This document shows, piece by piece, positions 1-9,781 of a stretch of DNA of 64,000 nucleotides. A model generated the notes under the pieces. It was given only the letters and a program-made list of their open reading frames with translations, had not been told where the DNA came from and did no database searches. This stretch comes from Streptococcus mitis (GTDB taxonomy: Bacteria > Bacillota > Bacilli > Lactobacillales > Streptococcaceae), in the NCBI RefSeq assembly GCF_009496285.1, contig NZ_WIJK01000009.1, positions 12,643-76,642 on the forward strand. Reading direction: 5' to 3'. Each line of letters starts with the position of its first letter. The first letter of the stretch is position 1. Position numbers and translations under genes: made by a program.

Positions 1-1
1 C

Positions 2-1273
2 ATCAGCAAGCCTAAAAAACAGCGAATCTATGCAAAAGAAGGGGTCTTAATTGTAGCTCTCTGTTGGATCCTCTGGTCATTCTTTGGTGCCCTTCCCTTT
101 GTCTTTTCAGGGCAAATTCCCGATATGATAGATGCCTTCTTTGAGATTAGTTCTGGCTTCACAACAACGGGAGCAACCATTTTAAATGATGTTTCTGTCT
201 TAAGCCGTTCCCTTCTATTTTGGAGGAGTTTTACTCACCTTATCGGAGGGATGGGGGTGCTGGTTTTTGCCCTAGCTATCATGGACAATGCAAAAAACAG
301 TCACTTAGAGGTTATGAAGGCAGAGGTTCCTGGACCAGTATTTGGCAAGGTTGTATCTAAACTAAAAAATACAGCCCAAATCCTCTATATCCTCTACCTG
401 GCTATGTTCGCCCTTTTTGTGGTTATTTATTTCCTTGCTGGGATGCCACTCTACGATAGTTTTGTTATCGCTATGGGTACTGCTGGTACTGGTGGCTTTA
501 CTGTTTATAATGACGGAATTGCCCACTATCACAGTTCTCTCATCACCTATCTGACAAGTGTCGGGGTTTTGATGTTTGGTGTCAATTTCAATCTCTACTA
601 CTACCTCATGCTCCGTCGTATCAAGGAATTCTTTTTTGATGAAGAACTCCGAGCCTATCTCTTGATTGTAGCCATATCAACTGGCTTAATCACGCTTAAC
701 ACACTCCACCTCTATAGCGGAGTTTCACAAAGCTTTGAGATGGCCTTCTTCCAAGTATCTAACATCATTACCACTACCGGTTTTGGATATGGAGATATCA
801 CGAACTGGCCTTTGTTCTCTCAATACATCTTGCTAATGCTGATGGCAATCGGTGGTTCTGCCGGCTCCACTGCAGGTGGTCTCAAGGTTATCCGTGGAGT
901 TATCCTCTCTAAAATTGCTAAAAATCAAGTCTTGTCTACCATATCACCTCACCGCATTTTAACCCTTCAGGTTAATCAAACGGTTATTGATAAGGATACC
1001 CAGCACAAGATTCTGAAGTACTTTGTGGTTTATATCATGATTTTACTCAGTTTGATTTTCATCGTCAGTTTAGATACCAATAATTTAATGGTTGTTACGA
1101 GTGCTGTTTTCAGTTGTTTTAATAATATCGGTCCTATTTTAGGAACAACTGCAAGTTTCTCAATTTTTAGTCCATTTTCAAAACTTCTACTATCCTTTGC
1201 AATGATTGCAGGACGTCTTGAAATTTATCCAATCATACTACTCTTTATGAAGCGAACCTGGTCTAAACGTTAG
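2..1273 (+). CDS. trkH: Potassium uptake protein, TrkH/KtrB family (5' end outside window)
   Basis: Membrane subunit of a K+ uptake system of the Trk/Ktr type; ions pass through a pore made from four related membrane-pore-membrane repeats. The frame is open from base 2, so the true start lies upstream and the ATG at 125 is internal. Four selectivity-filter-like loops are visible: TTTGATI near base 170, GTAGTGGFT near 480, TTTGFGYGD near 780 and FNNIGP near 1120. Many hydrophobic segments lie between them. The protein ends in a basic tail (MKRTWSKR) as in the family. The cytoplasmic gating partner (TrkA/KtrA) is not in the window. A strong terminator follows. The family call is secure; Trk versus Ktr is not resolved. 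Confidence 0.9.
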   Translation: MSKPKKQRIYAKEGVLIVALCWILWSFFGALPFVFSGQIPDMIDAFFEISSGFTTTGATILNDVSVLSRSLLFWRSFTHLIGGMGVLVFALAIMDNAKNSHLEVMKAEVPGPVFGKVVSKLKNTAQILYILYLAMFALFVVIYFLAGMPLYDSFVIAMGTAGTGGFTVYNDGIAHYHSSLITYLTSVGVLMFGVNFNLYYYLMLRRIKEFFFDEELRAYLLIVAISTGLITLNTLHLYSGVSQSFEMAFFQVSNIITTTGFGYGDITNWPLFSQYILLMLMAIGGSAGSTAGGLKVIRGVILSKIAKNQVLSTISPHRILTLQVNQTVIDKDTQHKILKYFVVYIMILLSLIFIVSLDTNNLMVVTSAVFSCFNNIGPILGTTASFSIFSPFSKLLLSFAMIAGRLEIYPIILLFMKRTWSKR

Positions 1274-1298
1274 AACAATCAACTGTACACCCTATCTC

Positions 1299-1335
1299 CC
1301 CTCTTCAAGGAACCCTTGAAGAGGGATTTTTTGTT
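1299..1335 (+). terminator. Rho-independent terminator after trkH
   Basis: A 12-bp stem, 1299-1310 with 1314-1325, has a three-base loop and is followed by a T run. It ends the trkH transcript. Confidence 0.85.
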
Positions 1336-1436
1336 TTCAAAAGACAAGACAGCCCTAAAAATCGACAATTGGGAATTTAAGGCTTTTTCTCTCCTATCTT
1401 TTAGCTATAATAAGAAAAAAATATAGGGGATACTTT

Positions 1437-2069
1437 ATGGAAAAAGTCATAAAATCAATTCGACTACTCTTGTTCTTTGCCTTAATCCAACTGGCACTTT
1501 GTAGTTGTATCTTTTGGTCTGGAACCTCTCTGGCCCTCAAACAATCCTGTTTTTATTTTCTACTGGCTTTATTGGGCTTATCTGGGTCTTGTGCCTTTAT
1601 GCATTATTTATCTAGTCATAACTTAAAAAGAGATAGACTGATTGACAGGAGTCGCTTTATCTTTTTATTTTATAGTATGATGATTGTGGTCAACCTCTGC
1701 GGGGTTGGGCTGGTTCTATCAGAGACTATCGTTACTGTCAACTTACTTCAAAAAGAAGCTGTAGAACTCATCCTCCCCTCCTTCTTTTTTCTCTTTGGAG
1801 TTGACCTTATTACCTTTCTCCCCTTGAAAAAATGGAGAAGGTTACAAAAAAATTCCAGTAGCAAGGAAGTGAGATTTTCCGTCATCATCATTTCTATTTT
1901 AATCTTCCTGCGTAACCCAATCACCATTTTATCGATTGCTTTTTATATTGGCCTTGGTGCTCTATTTCTCAGCTTTTTATTCCCAAAAAATTTGAGACAG
2001 GAGGTATCATTCTACGGTCATTTGATTCGGGATATTCTATTTGTCGTCTGTACGTTCCTCTTATGGTAA
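1437..2069 (+). CDS. Hypothetical multi-pass membrane protein (210 aa)
   Basis: I do not recognise this protein. It has about six hydrophobic segments: near residues 8-30, 36-56, 72-98, 110-127, 145-172 and 192-210. The loops between them are short and basic, and there is no catalytic motif I can name. It has its own promoter: TATAAT at 1406-1411, a short leader and a GGGGA ribosome site. It lies between trkH and a CPBP protease gene and is likely transcribed alone, because the next gene also has its own TATAAT. The coding call rests on the RBS, promoter, length and even spacing. Confidence 0.7.
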   Translation: MEKVIKSIRLLLFFALIQLALCSCIFWSGTSLALKQSCFYFLLALLGLSGSCAFMHYLSSHNLKRDRLIDRSRFIFLFYSMMIVVNLCGVGLVLSETIVTVNLLQKEAVELILPSFFFLFGVDLITFLPLKKWRRLQKNSSSKEVRFSVIIISILIFLRNPITILSIAFYIGLGALFLSFLFPKNLRQEVSFYGHLIRDILFVVCTFLLW

Positions 2070-2129
2070 CAAATAGAATCCTCTCAGCAATTGTGTTATA
2101 ATTAGATAAAAATTTTAGGAGACCTATCA

Positions 2130-2822
2130 ATGAACTTTTTTAAAGATTTTCGTAAACGACTCGCGTGGTTTGGGATTTTGTTAGTAGCTATCTTTCTCTC
2201 TCAAATCCCAATGCAAACTCTAGCTCTGCTAGCAATAAGTCAGATTGATCCTATATGGTCATCACTTATCGTAGCTCTTATTTCGATTCTTGTGATCGCT
2301 ATCTTTTTATACGGAGCCCATAAGAGCAAGTTACTAGTATTTAAGCCTAAACTCTTAACGATTAATGATCTTCCTCGTATTGTTTTGAGTTATTTGACAA
2401 TCTTTGTTGGAAATCTTGTAGGTGGCATCTGGTTACAACTCATAAAACAAACAACAACTTCTAATCAGCAAGTAATTAACAACCTTATTTCCGAAAGCTC
2501 TCTGATTAGCAGTTTCTTCCTCATCGTTTTAATCGCACCTATTTGTGAAGAAATCATCTGTCGCGGGATTATTCCTACCAAACTCTTCCAAGGCTACGAA
2601 AAGTTTGGCTATGTTATTGGTTGGTTGATCTTCCTCCTTGCACACAGACCTTCTAATCTCCCTTCCTTCTTGATTTATGGCTGGATGTCTGCTGTCCTCA
2701 CTTGGACTGCTTATCGTACCAGACGTTTGGAAATGTCTATCTCAGTCCATATGCTACTTAATAGTATCAGTTTCATCTTACTGGCACTCTTTACAATTTT
2801 TATGAAAAATTTCGGTATCTAA
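2130..2822 (+). CDS. CPBP-family intramembrane metalloprotease (CAAX/Abi type)
   Basis: Integral membrane protease-like protein of the CPBP (CAAX prenyl endopeptidase / bacteriocin-processing) family. The signature is visible: EEIICRG near residue 143 (glutamates plus arginine), an FLLAHRPSNLPSF motif near 168-180 with the metal-binding His, and HMLLNS near 207. About six to seven membrane segments are present. A TATAAT at 2097-2102 and an AGGAG site precede the ATG. Family members in streptococci often serve as bacteriocin self-immunity factors, but here no bacteriocin gene is adjacent, so the role is open. It is one of four CPBP genes, two of them intact at 52-54 kb and one frameshifted at 17-18 kb. 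Confidence 0.85.
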   Translation: MNFFKDFRKRLAWFGILLVAIFLSQIPMQTLALLAISQIDPIWSSLIVALISILVIAIFLYGAHKSKLLVFKPKLLTINDLPRIVLSYLTIFVGNLVGGIWLQLIKQTTTSNQQVINNLISESSLISSFFLIVLIAPICEEIICRGIIPTKLFQGYEKFGYVIGWLIFLLAHRPSNLPSFLIYGWMSAVLTWTAYRTRRLEMSISVHMLLNSISFILLALFTIFMKNFGI

Positions 2823-2837
2823 TACCCAACTATTCTT

Positions 2838-2879
2838 CCCTTAGGCTAGATCAATCGTCCTAGTCTAAGGGATTTTTTT
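2838..2879 (+). terminator. Terminator after the CPBP gene
   Basis: A CCCTTAG...CTAAGGG stem (2838-2844 with 2865-2871) has an inner CTAG pairing and a T run after it. Confidence 0.8.
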
Positions 2880-3177
2880 ATTTCAACAAACTTTTCACCT
2901 CAGAAAAGCCACTTTTTTCTACAATCTCAAAATTTTTTTAAAAAAATTTTAAAAATATTTTTATGCATAAATTTTATAGAATATAAAAATAAGTTAAATT
3001 AACATACATGTCTATGAATAATCTTATAAAAAAATGTAAGAAATCCTTTAAAATAGCCATTTTAAAGCCTTTTAGGCCTTATCATATCCCTTGTAATGCA
3101 TATTAAATTGTGATACTATTAACTTGTAAGCGATACCAATATCATTTGGTACACACGAGAAAAAAAGGAGGATACAC
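2880..3177 (+). promoter_or_regulatory. AT-rich leader and promoter region of the arc operon
   Basis: This gene-free stretch is very AT-rich up to about 3050. A perfect 9-bp inverted repeat with a 4-base spacer lies at 3046-3067. A possible promoter is TTGTAA at 3091-3096 with GATACT at 3112-3117. A half-site TATGAATAAT near 3012-3021 resembles an ArgR box, but it is weak. A strong AAGGAGG site lies just before arcA. Known regulators of streptococcal arc operons are CcpA, ArgR-type proteins and a CRP/FNR-type activator; only the CcpA site is convincing here. Confidence 0.6.
3125..3138 (+). promoter_or_regulatory. cre-like site (CcpA binding) before arcA
   Basis: TGTAAGCGATACCA matches the catabolite-response consensus TGWAANCGNTNWCA at all positions but one. 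It sits just downstream of the proposed -10, where CcpA binding would block transcription. Carbon catabolite repression of arc operons is established in streptococci. Confidence 0.65.
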
Positions 3178-4407
3178 ATGTCTTCACATCCAATTCATGT
3201 TTTCTCAGAAATTGGGAAACTGAAAAAAGTTATGTTGCACCGTCCGGGTCAAGAATTAGAAAACTTGATGCCAGATCACCTTGAGAGGTTGCTCTTTGAT
3301 GACATTCCATTTTTAGCAGATGCCCAAAGTGAACACGACGCCTTTGCTCAAGCACTCCGTGACGAAGGAATCGAAGTGCTCTATCTTGAACAGTTGGCTG
3401 CTGAATCATTAACTTCTCCAGAAATACGCGACCAGTTCATCGAAGAATATCTCAACGAAGCAAATATTCGTGGTCGACAAACTAAAAATGCCATCCGAAA
3501 ACTGCTTCATGATATTGACGACAATCTTGAACTGATCAAGAAAACAATGGCAGGTGTTCAAAAAGTTGAATTACCTGACATCCCTGAAGAAGGCAAAGGA
3601 TTAACTGACTTGGTTGAATCTGACTATCCGTTTGCCATTGATCCAATGCCAAATCTTTACTTCACCCGCGACCCATTTGCGACTATCGGGAATGCAGTAT
3701 CACTTAATCACATGTACGCCGATACACGCAATCGCGAAACACTTTATGGTAAGTACATCTTCAAGCATCACCCAATTTATGGTGGCAAAGTAGAGCTCAT
3801 CTATAACCGTGAAGAAACTACTCGGATTGAAGGTGGAGATGAACTTGTTCTTTCAAAAGATGTCCTAGCAGTTGGGATCTCTCAACGGACTGATGCCGCT
3901 TCTATCGAAAAACTTTTGGTTAATATCTTCAAAAAGAATGTTGGCTTCAAGAAAGTTTTAGCTTTTGAATTTTCAAACAGCCGTAAGTTCATGCACTTGG
4001 ATACTGTCTTCACCATGGTAGACTATGACAAATTTACAATCCACCCAGAAATCCAAGGCAATCTTCGCGTCTATTCCGTCACTTACGAAAATGAAGAACT
4101 CAAGATTGTTGAAGAAAAAGGAGATTTGGCAGAGCTCCTTGCTCAAAACCTTGGTTTAGAAAAAGTTACACTCATTCCTTGTGGTGATGGGAATATCGTT
4201 GCAGCTGCTCGTGAACAATGGAATGATGGCTCTAACACACTCGCTATCGCACCAGGTGTCGTAGTTGTTTATGAACGCAACACTGTGACCAATAAGAAAC
4301 TTGAAGAACATGGACTTCGTCTCATTAAGATTCGCGGCAGGGAGTTGGTACGCGGTCGTGGTGGACCTCGTTGTATGTCAATGCCGTTTGAACGCGAAGA
4401 CATTTAA
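3178..4407 (+). CDS. arcA: Arginine deiminase
   Basis: Cytoplasmic enzyme that hydrolyses L-arginine to L-citrulline and ammonia, the first step of the arginine deiminase pathway, which gives ATP and acid resistance. Length 409 aa is the family norm. Visible landmarks: [10 protein letters not shown] near residue 21, FTRDPF near 162, EGGDE near 220, [12 protein letters not shown] near 273, and the C-terminal [16 protein letters not shown], whose cysteine (about residue 401) is the catalytic nucleophile of the family. An AAGGAGG site lies upstream. It is the first gene of arcABCD, behind a cre-like site. arcB follows after 64 bp that contain a hairpin without a T run. Confidence 0.97.
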   Translation: MSSHPIHVFSEIGKLKKVMLHRPGQELENLMPDHLERLLFDDIPFLADAQSEHDAFAQALRDEGIEVLYLEQLAAESLTSPEIRDQFIEEYLNEANIRGRQTKNAIRKLLHDIDDNLELIKKTMAGVQKVELPDIPEEGKGLTDLVESDYPFAIDPMPNLYFTRDPFATIGNAVSLNHMYADTRNRETLYGKYIFKHHPIYGGKVELIYNREETTRIEGGDELVLSKDVLAVGISQRTDAASIEKLLVNIFKKNVGFKKVLAFEFSNSRKFMHLDTVFTMVDYDKFTIHPEIQGNLRVYSVTYENEELKIVEEKGDLAELLAQNLGLEKVTLIPCGDGNIVAAAREQWNDGSNTLAIAPGVVVVYERNTVTNKKLEEHGLRLIKIRGRELVRGRGGPRCMSMPFEREDI

Positions 4408-4418
4408 ATTCTTCCTAT

Positions 4419-4443
4419 TTCTGCCTAGCATCTGCTAGCAGAA
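4419..4443 (+). other. Hairpin in the arcA-arcB spacer
   Basis: Nearly perfect inverted repeat: TTCTGCCTAGCA at 4419-4430 pairs with TGCTAGCAGAA at 4433-4443 with one bulged base. There is no T run, so it is more likely an mRNA end-stabilising or processing hairpin within the operon than a terminator. Confidence 0.6.
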
Positions 4444-4471
4444 TCATGCTTGTTAGAAAAGGATATATAGA

Positions 4472-5488
4472 ATGATACATTCAGTATTTCAAGGAAGAAG
4501 TTTTCTAGCTGAAAAAGATTTTACCCGTGCAGAGCTCGAATATTTGATTGGACTTTCAGCTCACTTGAAGGATCTTAAAAAACGAAACATCGAACACCGC
4601 TATCTAGCTGGTAAAAATATTGCTCTTTTATTTGAAAAAACTTCTACACGTACACGCGCAGCCTTCACCACTGCAGCAATCGATCTTGGTGCACATCCAG
4701 AATACCTGGGGGCAAACGATATTCAACTAGGTAAAAAAGAAACTACGGAAGATACCGCAAAAGTTTTGGGACGTATGTTTGATGGTATTGAATTCCGTGG
4801 TTTTAGTCAAGATATGGTTGAAGAATTAGCTAAATTCTCTGGTGTTCCTGTTTGGAATGGCTTGACGGATAAATGGCACCCAACTCAAATGCTTGCAGAC
4901 TACTTGACAGTACTAGAAAATTTCGGACATCTTGAAGGTTTGACATTGGTTTACTGTGGTGACGGTCGTAACAATGTTGCCAATAGCCTTCTAGTAACAG
5001 GAGCGATCCTTGGTGTGAACGTTCATGTCTTTTCACCAAAAGAACTCTTCCCAGATCAGGCAGTTGTTGCACTGGCTGAGGGATATGCCAAAGAAAGTGG
5101 GGCTCACATCCTCATCACAGAAGATGCTGATCAAGCTGTAAAAGGGGCTGATGTCCTTTACACTGATGTTTGGGTATCTATGGGCGAAGAAGATAAGTTT
5201 GCAGAACGCGTCGCTTTGCTAAAACCTTATCAAGTCAATATGGATCTTGTTAAGAAAGCAGGCAATGAAAACTTAATCTTCCTCCACTGCTTACCAGCCT
5301 TTCATGATACGAACACAATCTACGGCAGACAAGTAGCTGAGAAATTTGGTGTAAAAGAAATGGAAGTAACTGATGAGGTCTTCCATAGCAAATATGCTCG
5401 TCAGTTTGATCAAGCAGAAAATCGTATGCACACCATCAAAGCCGTTATGGCTGCTACACTAGGAAATCTCTACATTCCTAAAGTGTGA
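4472..5488 (+). CDS. arcB: Ornithine carbamoyltransferase, catabolic
   Basis: Converts citrulline plus phosphate to ornithine and carbamoyl phosphate in the arginine deiminase pathway (cytoplasmic). 338 aa, usual length. Carbamoyl-phosphate motif STRTR near residue 58, HPTQ near 136 and the ornithine-loop HCLPAF near 271 are all intact. An AAAGGA site is present before the ATG. The position between arcA and arcC marks it as the catabolic enzyme rather than biosynthetic ArgF, although sequence alone would not separate the two. Confidence 0.96.
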   Translation: MIHSVFQGRSFLAEKDFTRAELEYLIGLSAHLKDLKKRNIEHRYLAGKNIALLFEKTSTRTRAAFTTAAIDLGAHPEYLGANDIQLGKKETTEDTAKVLGRMFDGIEFRGFSQDMVEELAKFSGVPVWNGLTDKWHPTQMLADYLTVLENFGHLEGLTLVYCGDGRNNVANSLLVTGAILGVNVHVFSPKELFPDQAVVALAEGYAKESGAHILITEDADQAVKGADVLYTDVWVSMGEEDKFAERVALLKPYQVNMDLVKKAGNENLIFLHCLPAFHDTNTIYGRQVAEKFGVKEMEVTDEVFHSKYARQFDQAENRMHTIKAVMAATLGNLYIPKV

Positions 5489-5565
5489 TACAAACTATAA
5501 GAAACAGCTTAGGGGCTGAGACTAGTGTTTTAGTCCGGTCCCTTTTTGTAATAGTTACGAGCTCT

Positions 5566-5655
5566 GAGTTGGAATTCACCACTAGTCACCATTCAAGCAA
5601 AAACCTCATAACAAGTAACTGCCTTCCAGTTATTCGCATTTCGAAATTCCAACTC
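5566..5655 (+). other. Structured arcB-arcC spacer with an 11-bp inverted repeat
   Basis: The 258-bp spacer (5489-5746) is long for an operon. GAGTTGGAATT at 5566-5576 is the exact reverse complement of AATTCCAACTC at 5645-5655. A second imperfect hairpin, ending in CCCTTTTT, lies at about 5511-5547 and could act as a partial terminator that lowers arcC-arcD expression. No convincing gene is present: the 73-codon frame here starts inside the arcB stop region and lacks any RBS. Confidence 0.55.
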
Positions 5656-5746
5656 AACTCGTCCCTACAAAATCTTTCTTCTCAACTTCCAAACCCAAGC
5701 CTTTAACCAAAATTGGCTTTTGTTCATCCAAAAGAAAGGAGCGCTC

Positions 5747-6694
5747 ATGTCTCATCGTAAAATCGTTGTCGCTCTTGGAGGAAATGCCATTCTTTCCACA
5801 GATCCATCTGCTCAAGCTCAAGAAGCTGCTCTGGCAGAAACAGCACACCATCTGGTGAAACTCATCCAAAATGGTGATGAATTGATTATCACCCATGGCA
5901 ATGGACCGCAAGTTGGTAACCTTCTCCTCCAACACCTAGCAGCGAATTCCGAAAAAAATCCTGCCTTTCCTCTCGATTCACTTGTTGCTATGACTGAGGG
6001 TAGCATCGGTTTTTGGCTCCAGAATGCTCTGGAAAATGCTTTACAGGATATTCATCTTGATAAAACTGTCGTTTCTGTTGTCACACAAGTTGTCGTGGAC
6101 AAGAATGATCCTGCCTTTCTCAATCCAAGTAAACCCATTGGTCCATTCTACTCAGAAGAAGAGGCTAAAGCAGAAAGCGAAAAAACTGGGGCTAACTTTA
6201 AAGAAGATGCAGGACGTGGCTGGCGTAAGGTAGTGGCTTCTCCAAAACCTGTTCATATCAAAGAAATCGATAGTATACGCGCACTCTTAGATAAGGGACA
6301 AATTGTCATCGCAGCAGGCGGTGGAGGTATTCCTGTAACCAAAAATGAAAACGGTTACTTCTCAGGAGTAGAAGCTGTCATCGATAAGGATTTTGCATCG
6401 CAATGCTTGGCAGAGCTAGTCGAAGCAGATCTCTTCATCATTTTAACTGGCGTCGATTATGCCTATATCAACTATAACAAACCAAATCAAGAAAAGTTGG
6501 AGCGAGTAACTGTTAACCAACTCCAAGAATACATCAAAGAGGGGCAATTTGCTCCTGGTAGTATGCTACCAAAAATCCAAGCTGCCATTGATTTTGTGAC
6601 CAATCGTCCAGCAGGAAAAGCCGTCATCACTTCCCTCAGCAATTTGGGAGCCTTGATTGAATCTGATAGCGGAACAATCATCGTGAAAGAATAA
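5747..6694 (+). CDS. arcC: Carbamate kinase
   Basis: Transfers phosphate from carbamoyl phosphate to ADP, giving ATP, CO2 and ammonia: the energy-yielding step of the pathway. The frame is open from 5720, but ATG 5747 follows GAAAGGAGCG at the right distance and gives the typical 315 aa. Visible: [10 protein letters not shown] at the N terminus, [10 protein letters not shown] near residue 46, an AAGGGGIPV motif near 197 and [10 protein letters not shown] near 230. All belong to the amino-acid kinase fold with carbamate kinase features. It sits in the normal arcABC order. Confidence 0.96.
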   Translation: MSHRKIVVALGGNAILSTDPSAQAQEAALAETAHHLVKLIQNGDELIITHGNGPQVGNLLLQHLAANSEKNPAFPLDSLVAMTEGSIGFWLQNALENALQDIHLDKTVVSVVTQVVVDKNDPAFLNPSKPIGPFYSEEEAKAESEKTGANFKEDAGRGWRKVVASPKPVHIKEIDSIRALLDKGQIVIAAGGGGIPVTKNENGYFSGVEAVIDKDFASQCLAELVEADLFIILTGVDYAYINYNKPNQEKLERVTVNQLQEYIKEGQFAPGSMLPKIQAAIDFVTNRPAGKAVITSLSNLGALIESDSGTIIVKE

Positions 6695-6764
6695 TAGTTT
6701 AGTCAGCACTCTTGCCACATCATTCGTTTTTATACTGTGTGACATAGTTTAGGAGGAAAAACAA

Positions 6765-8273
6765 ATGAGTGAAAATAAAAAAAGGTTTCAAATGCCCTCA
6801 TCATACACTGTTTTGATTATCATCATTACCATCATGGCATTTTTAACCTGGATCATTCCAGCAGGTAAGTATGATACCAATGAAGCAGGTAACCTCATCG
6901 CAGGTACCTATCAAACTGTTGACTCAAATCCTCAAGGGATTTACGATGTCCTCATGGCACCAATTCGTGCCATGCTCGGTCACGAACCAACTAGCGCAGC
7001 CATCGATGTTGCCTTCTTTATCCTTATGGTCGGAGGTTTCCTTGGTGTCGTAAACGCTACTGGTACACTCGATGTAGGGATTGCCTCCATCGTTAAAAAA
7101 TACAAGGGCCGCGAAAAAATGTTGATTCTCATCCTCATGCCCCTCTTCGCACTTGGAGGAACTACCTATGGTATGGGAGAAGAAACCATGGCCTTCTACC
7201 CCCTTCTTATTCCTGTAATGATGGCAGTTGGTTTTGACAGTATCACTGCCGTAGCCATCATCTTACTAGGTTCTCAAGTTGGTTGTTTGGCATCTACATT
7301 GAATCCATTTGCTACTGTTATCGCTTCTGATACTGCGGGAATCTCTTCTATGGATGGGGTTATTCTCCGTGTTATCTTCTGGTTTGTAATGACAGGTATC
7401 AGTACTTACTTTGTCTATCGTTATGCAGAAAAGATTCAGAAAGATCCGACTAAATCACTCGTTTACGCTCAACGCGAAGAAGATATCAAACACTTCAATG
7501 TTTCAGAAAACGATGATGCACCATCTACCTTGAGCAAGAAACAAAAACATGTCCTCGCTTTATTTGTATTAACCTTTATCATTATGATTGCAAGTTTCAT
7601 CCCTTGGGTTGATTTGCATGTTACTGTATTTGAAGACTTCAAGAATTGGTTAATCGGACTTCCTGTAATTGGAGGAGTTATCGGTTCATCTGCTCTACCA
7701 TTTGGTAGCTGGTACTTCCCAGAAGGCGCTATGCTCTTTGCCGTTATGGGGATTTTGATCGGTGTTGTCTATGGTCTCAAAGAAAGCAAGATTGTCTCAA
7801 CCTTCCTAACTGGTGCTGCAGATTTGCTTTCAGTAGCCTTGATTTGTGCGGTTGCTCGTGGTATCCAAGTTATCATGAACGATGGTATGATCACTGCAAC
7901 CATCCTACACTGGGGTGAAATTGGCCTTCAAGGTCTCTCTCCTCAAGTCTTCATCGTATTGACCTATATCTTCTACCTACCTATGTCCTTCCTTATTCCT
8001 TCTTCATCTGGTCTTGCTAGTGCAACCATGGGGATCATGGCTCCTCTTGGAGAATTCGTCAATGTTAAAGCAAGCCTTATCGTCACTGCCTACCAATCTG
8101 CATCTGGTGTCCTTAACCTTGTGACTCCTACTTCAGGTATTGTTATGGGTGCTCTTGCTCTTGGTCGTGTCAGCCTTGGAACTTGGTGGAAATTTGTTGG
8201 AAAACTCGTCATCGTCATTGTCGTTGCAAGTATTCTACTTCTTATCTTGGGTACCCTAGTGCCATTCTTATAG
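6765..8273 (+). CDS. arcD: Arginine/ornithine antiporter-type permease (YfcC/DcuC-like)
   Basis: A membrane permease of 502 aa with about 12 hydrophobic segments, in the arcD position of the operon. It is likely to exchange external arginine for ornithine. The sequence (N-terminal FLTWIIPAGKYD, TYGMGEETMAFYPLL near residue 128, SSSGLASATMGIMAPL near 408) belongs to the YfcC / C4-dicarboxylate carrier-like family. That family is the usual 'arcD' of Mitis-group streptococci and is not the APC-family ArcD of Pseudomonas. An AGGAGG site precedes the ATG. The substrate is inferred from context. Confidence 0.85.
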   Translation: MSENKKRFQMPSSYTVLIIIITIMAFLTWIIPAGKYDTNEAGNLIAGTYQTVDSNPQGIYDVLMAPIRAMLGHEPTSAAIDVAFFILMVGGFLGVVNATGTLDVGIASIVKKYKGREKMLILILMPLFALGGTTYGMGEETMAFYPLLIPVMMAVGFDSITAVAIILLGSQVGCLASTLNPFATVIASDTAGISSMDGVILRVIFWFVMTGISTYFVYRYAEKIQKDPTKSLVYAQREEDIKHFNVSENDDAPSTLSKKQKHVLALFVLTFIIMIASFIPWVDLHVTVFEDFKNWLIGLPVIGGVIGSSALPFGSWYFPEGAMLFAVMGILIGVVYGLKESKIVSTFLTGAADLLSVALICAVARGIQVIMNDGMITATILHWGEIGLQGLSPQVFIVLTYIFYLPMSFLIPSSSGLASATMGIMAPLGEFVNVKASLIVTAYQSASGVLNLVTPTSGIVMGALALGRVSLGTWWKFVGKLVIVIVVASILLLILGTLVPFL

Positions 8274-8291
8274 TCAAAAGGGGAAATACGG

Positions 8292-9620
8292 ATGAAATCC
8301 TATATTACAGAATCAATCAAAGAGGATTTTCTTCAAAGTTTGAAAACAATCATCTCTTATCCTTCTGTTCTCAATGAAAGTGAAAATGGCACTCCCTTTG
8401 GTCAAGCCATTCAAGATGTCCTGAAAAAAACTCTGGACTTGTGTCAAGAACTTGGTTTTAAAACCTATCTGGATCCTCAAGGATATTATGGGTATGCAGA
8501 AGTTGGTGAGGGGGATCTCCTTGCTATCCTCTGCCACCTAGATGTCGTTCCTGCAGGCGATTTGACAGACTGGGAAACTCCTCCATTTGAAGCTAGTATC
8601 AGAGATGGACGGATTTATGGTCGGGGTGCGCAGGATGATAAAGGACCTTCTCTTGCAGCCCTTTACGCAGTCAAGAGCTTGCTTGACCAAGGAATTCCAT
8701 TCAAAAAAAGGGTTCGGTTCATATTTGGTACTGATGAGGAAACCCTTTGGCGTTGTATGGCAAGATATAATACCATTGAAGAACAAGCCAGCATGGGATT
8801 TGCTCCTGACTCATCATTCCCATTAACCTATGCAGAAAAAGGGCTCCTTCAAGTCAAACTTCATGGACCTGGATCAGAACAACTCGCCTTAGATATAGGT
8901 GGAGCCTTTAATATCGTACCTGATAAGGCAACTTATCAAGGATTACTTATGGAACAACTCCAAGAAGGTCTAATAGCTGCTGGTTACGATTACCAACAAA
9001 ATGATCAGTCCCTTACTGTTATAGGACTATCTAAGCATGCCAAGGATGCCAGCCAGGGGATTAATGCAGTCATTCGACTAGCCACCGTCCTTGATTCCAT
9101 TCAATCCCATCCTGCACTGACATTTCTTGCCAAAGAAGTTGATCAAGATGGTCAAGGAAAAGGAATTTTTGGTGATATCAGCGACCAGCCTTCTGGACAT
9201 TTATCCTTTAATGTGGCCGCCTTAACCATTACTCCCGAAAGTTCTGAGATTCGAATTGATATCCGAATCCCAGTCCTTGCAGACAAGGATGCCCTTGTCA
9301 ATCAGCTGATAGATTGTGCAAAATCTTACCAACTTAGCTACCAAGAATTTGACTACCTAGCACCACTTTACGTTGCAAGAGATAGTATGCTCGTCACTAC
9401 ACTCATGCAGGTTTATGAAGAAAAAACTGGTGACAATAGTCCCGCTCTATCATCTGGCGGCGCAACCTTTGCACGTACCATGCCAAACTGTGTCGCTTTT
9501 GGTGCCCTCTTCCCAGGAAGAGAGCAAACAGAACACCAAGCAAATGAATATGCTATCTTAGATGATCTCTATCATGCTATGGATATCTATGCTGAAGCTG
9601 TTTACCGATTAGCGACCTAA
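8292..9620 (+). CDS. pepV: M20-family metallodipeptidase (PepV / Xaa-His dipeptidase-like)
   Basis: Zinc-dependent cytoplasmic dipeptidase of the M20 family, 442 aa. Metal-site motifs are intact: HLDVVPAGD near residue 82, GRGAQDDKGP near 115 and GTDEET near 150, with the dimerisation/lid region in the middle. It starts 18 bp after arcD behind AAGGGGAAA, so it is the last gene of the arc transcript. A peptidase in this place is usual in Mitis-group arc operons and may feed arginine from peptides into the pathway (inference). Two terminators follow. Confidence 0.88.
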   Translation: MKSYITESIKEDFLQSLKTIISYPSVLNESENGTPFGQAIQDVLKKTLDLCQELGFKTYLDPQGYYGYAEVGEGDLLAILCHLDVVPAGDLTDWETPPFEASIRDGRIYGRGAQDDKGPSLAALYAVKSLLDQGIPFKKRVRFIFGTDEETLWRCMARYNTIEEQASMGFAPDSSFPLTYAEKGLLQVKLHGPGSEQLALDIGGAFNIVPDKATYQGLLMEQLQEGLIAAGYDYQQNDQSLTVIGLSKHAKDASQGINAVIRLATVLDSIQSHPALTFLAKEVDQDGQGKGIFGDISDQPSGHLSFNVAALTITPESSEIRIDIRIPVLADKDALVNQLIDCAKSYQLSYQEFDYLAPLYVARDSMLVTTLMQVYEEKTGDNSPALSSGGATFARTMPNCVAFGALFPGREQTEHQANEYAILDDLYHAMDIYAEAVYRLAT

Positions 9621-9630
9621 AAGACCTCCT

Positions 9631-9660
9631 AAACTCCGCCCCATATTGGGGCGGAGTTTT
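9631..9660 (+). terminator. Strong terminator of the arc operon
   Basis: The 13-bp GC-rich stem AAACTCCGCCCCA / TGGGGCGGAGTTT has a 3-4-base loop and a TTTT tail. Confidence 0.9.
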
Positions 9661-9700
9661 AGGAAAATTAGGAAAATTTTGAATAGCAAGCTACAAGAAA

Positions 9701-9729
9701 AGCCAAGAAAAATATCTTCTTGGCTTTTT
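9701..9729 (+). terminator. Second terminator-like hairpin before the repeat array
   Basis: AGCCAAGAA pairs with TTCTTGGCT and is followed by a T run. It lies about 50 bp before the repeat array, so read-through from arc into the array should be low. Confidence 0.75.
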
Positions 9730-9781
9730 GTAATAGTTTTAAGGTAAGTTACCAACTCAGGCACTCTTTTTTCATTAGGAC

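Noticed and set aside
2880..3177. Clear ArgR and FNR-type boxes in front of arcA
   Set aside because: Only partial matches were found in very AT-rich DNA, where chance matches are frequent; the cre-like site alone was kept as a feature.
5485..5706. 73-codon frame between arcB and arcC
   Set aside because: It has no RBS and starts at the arcB stop; Ser/Asn-rich composition without domain signs.
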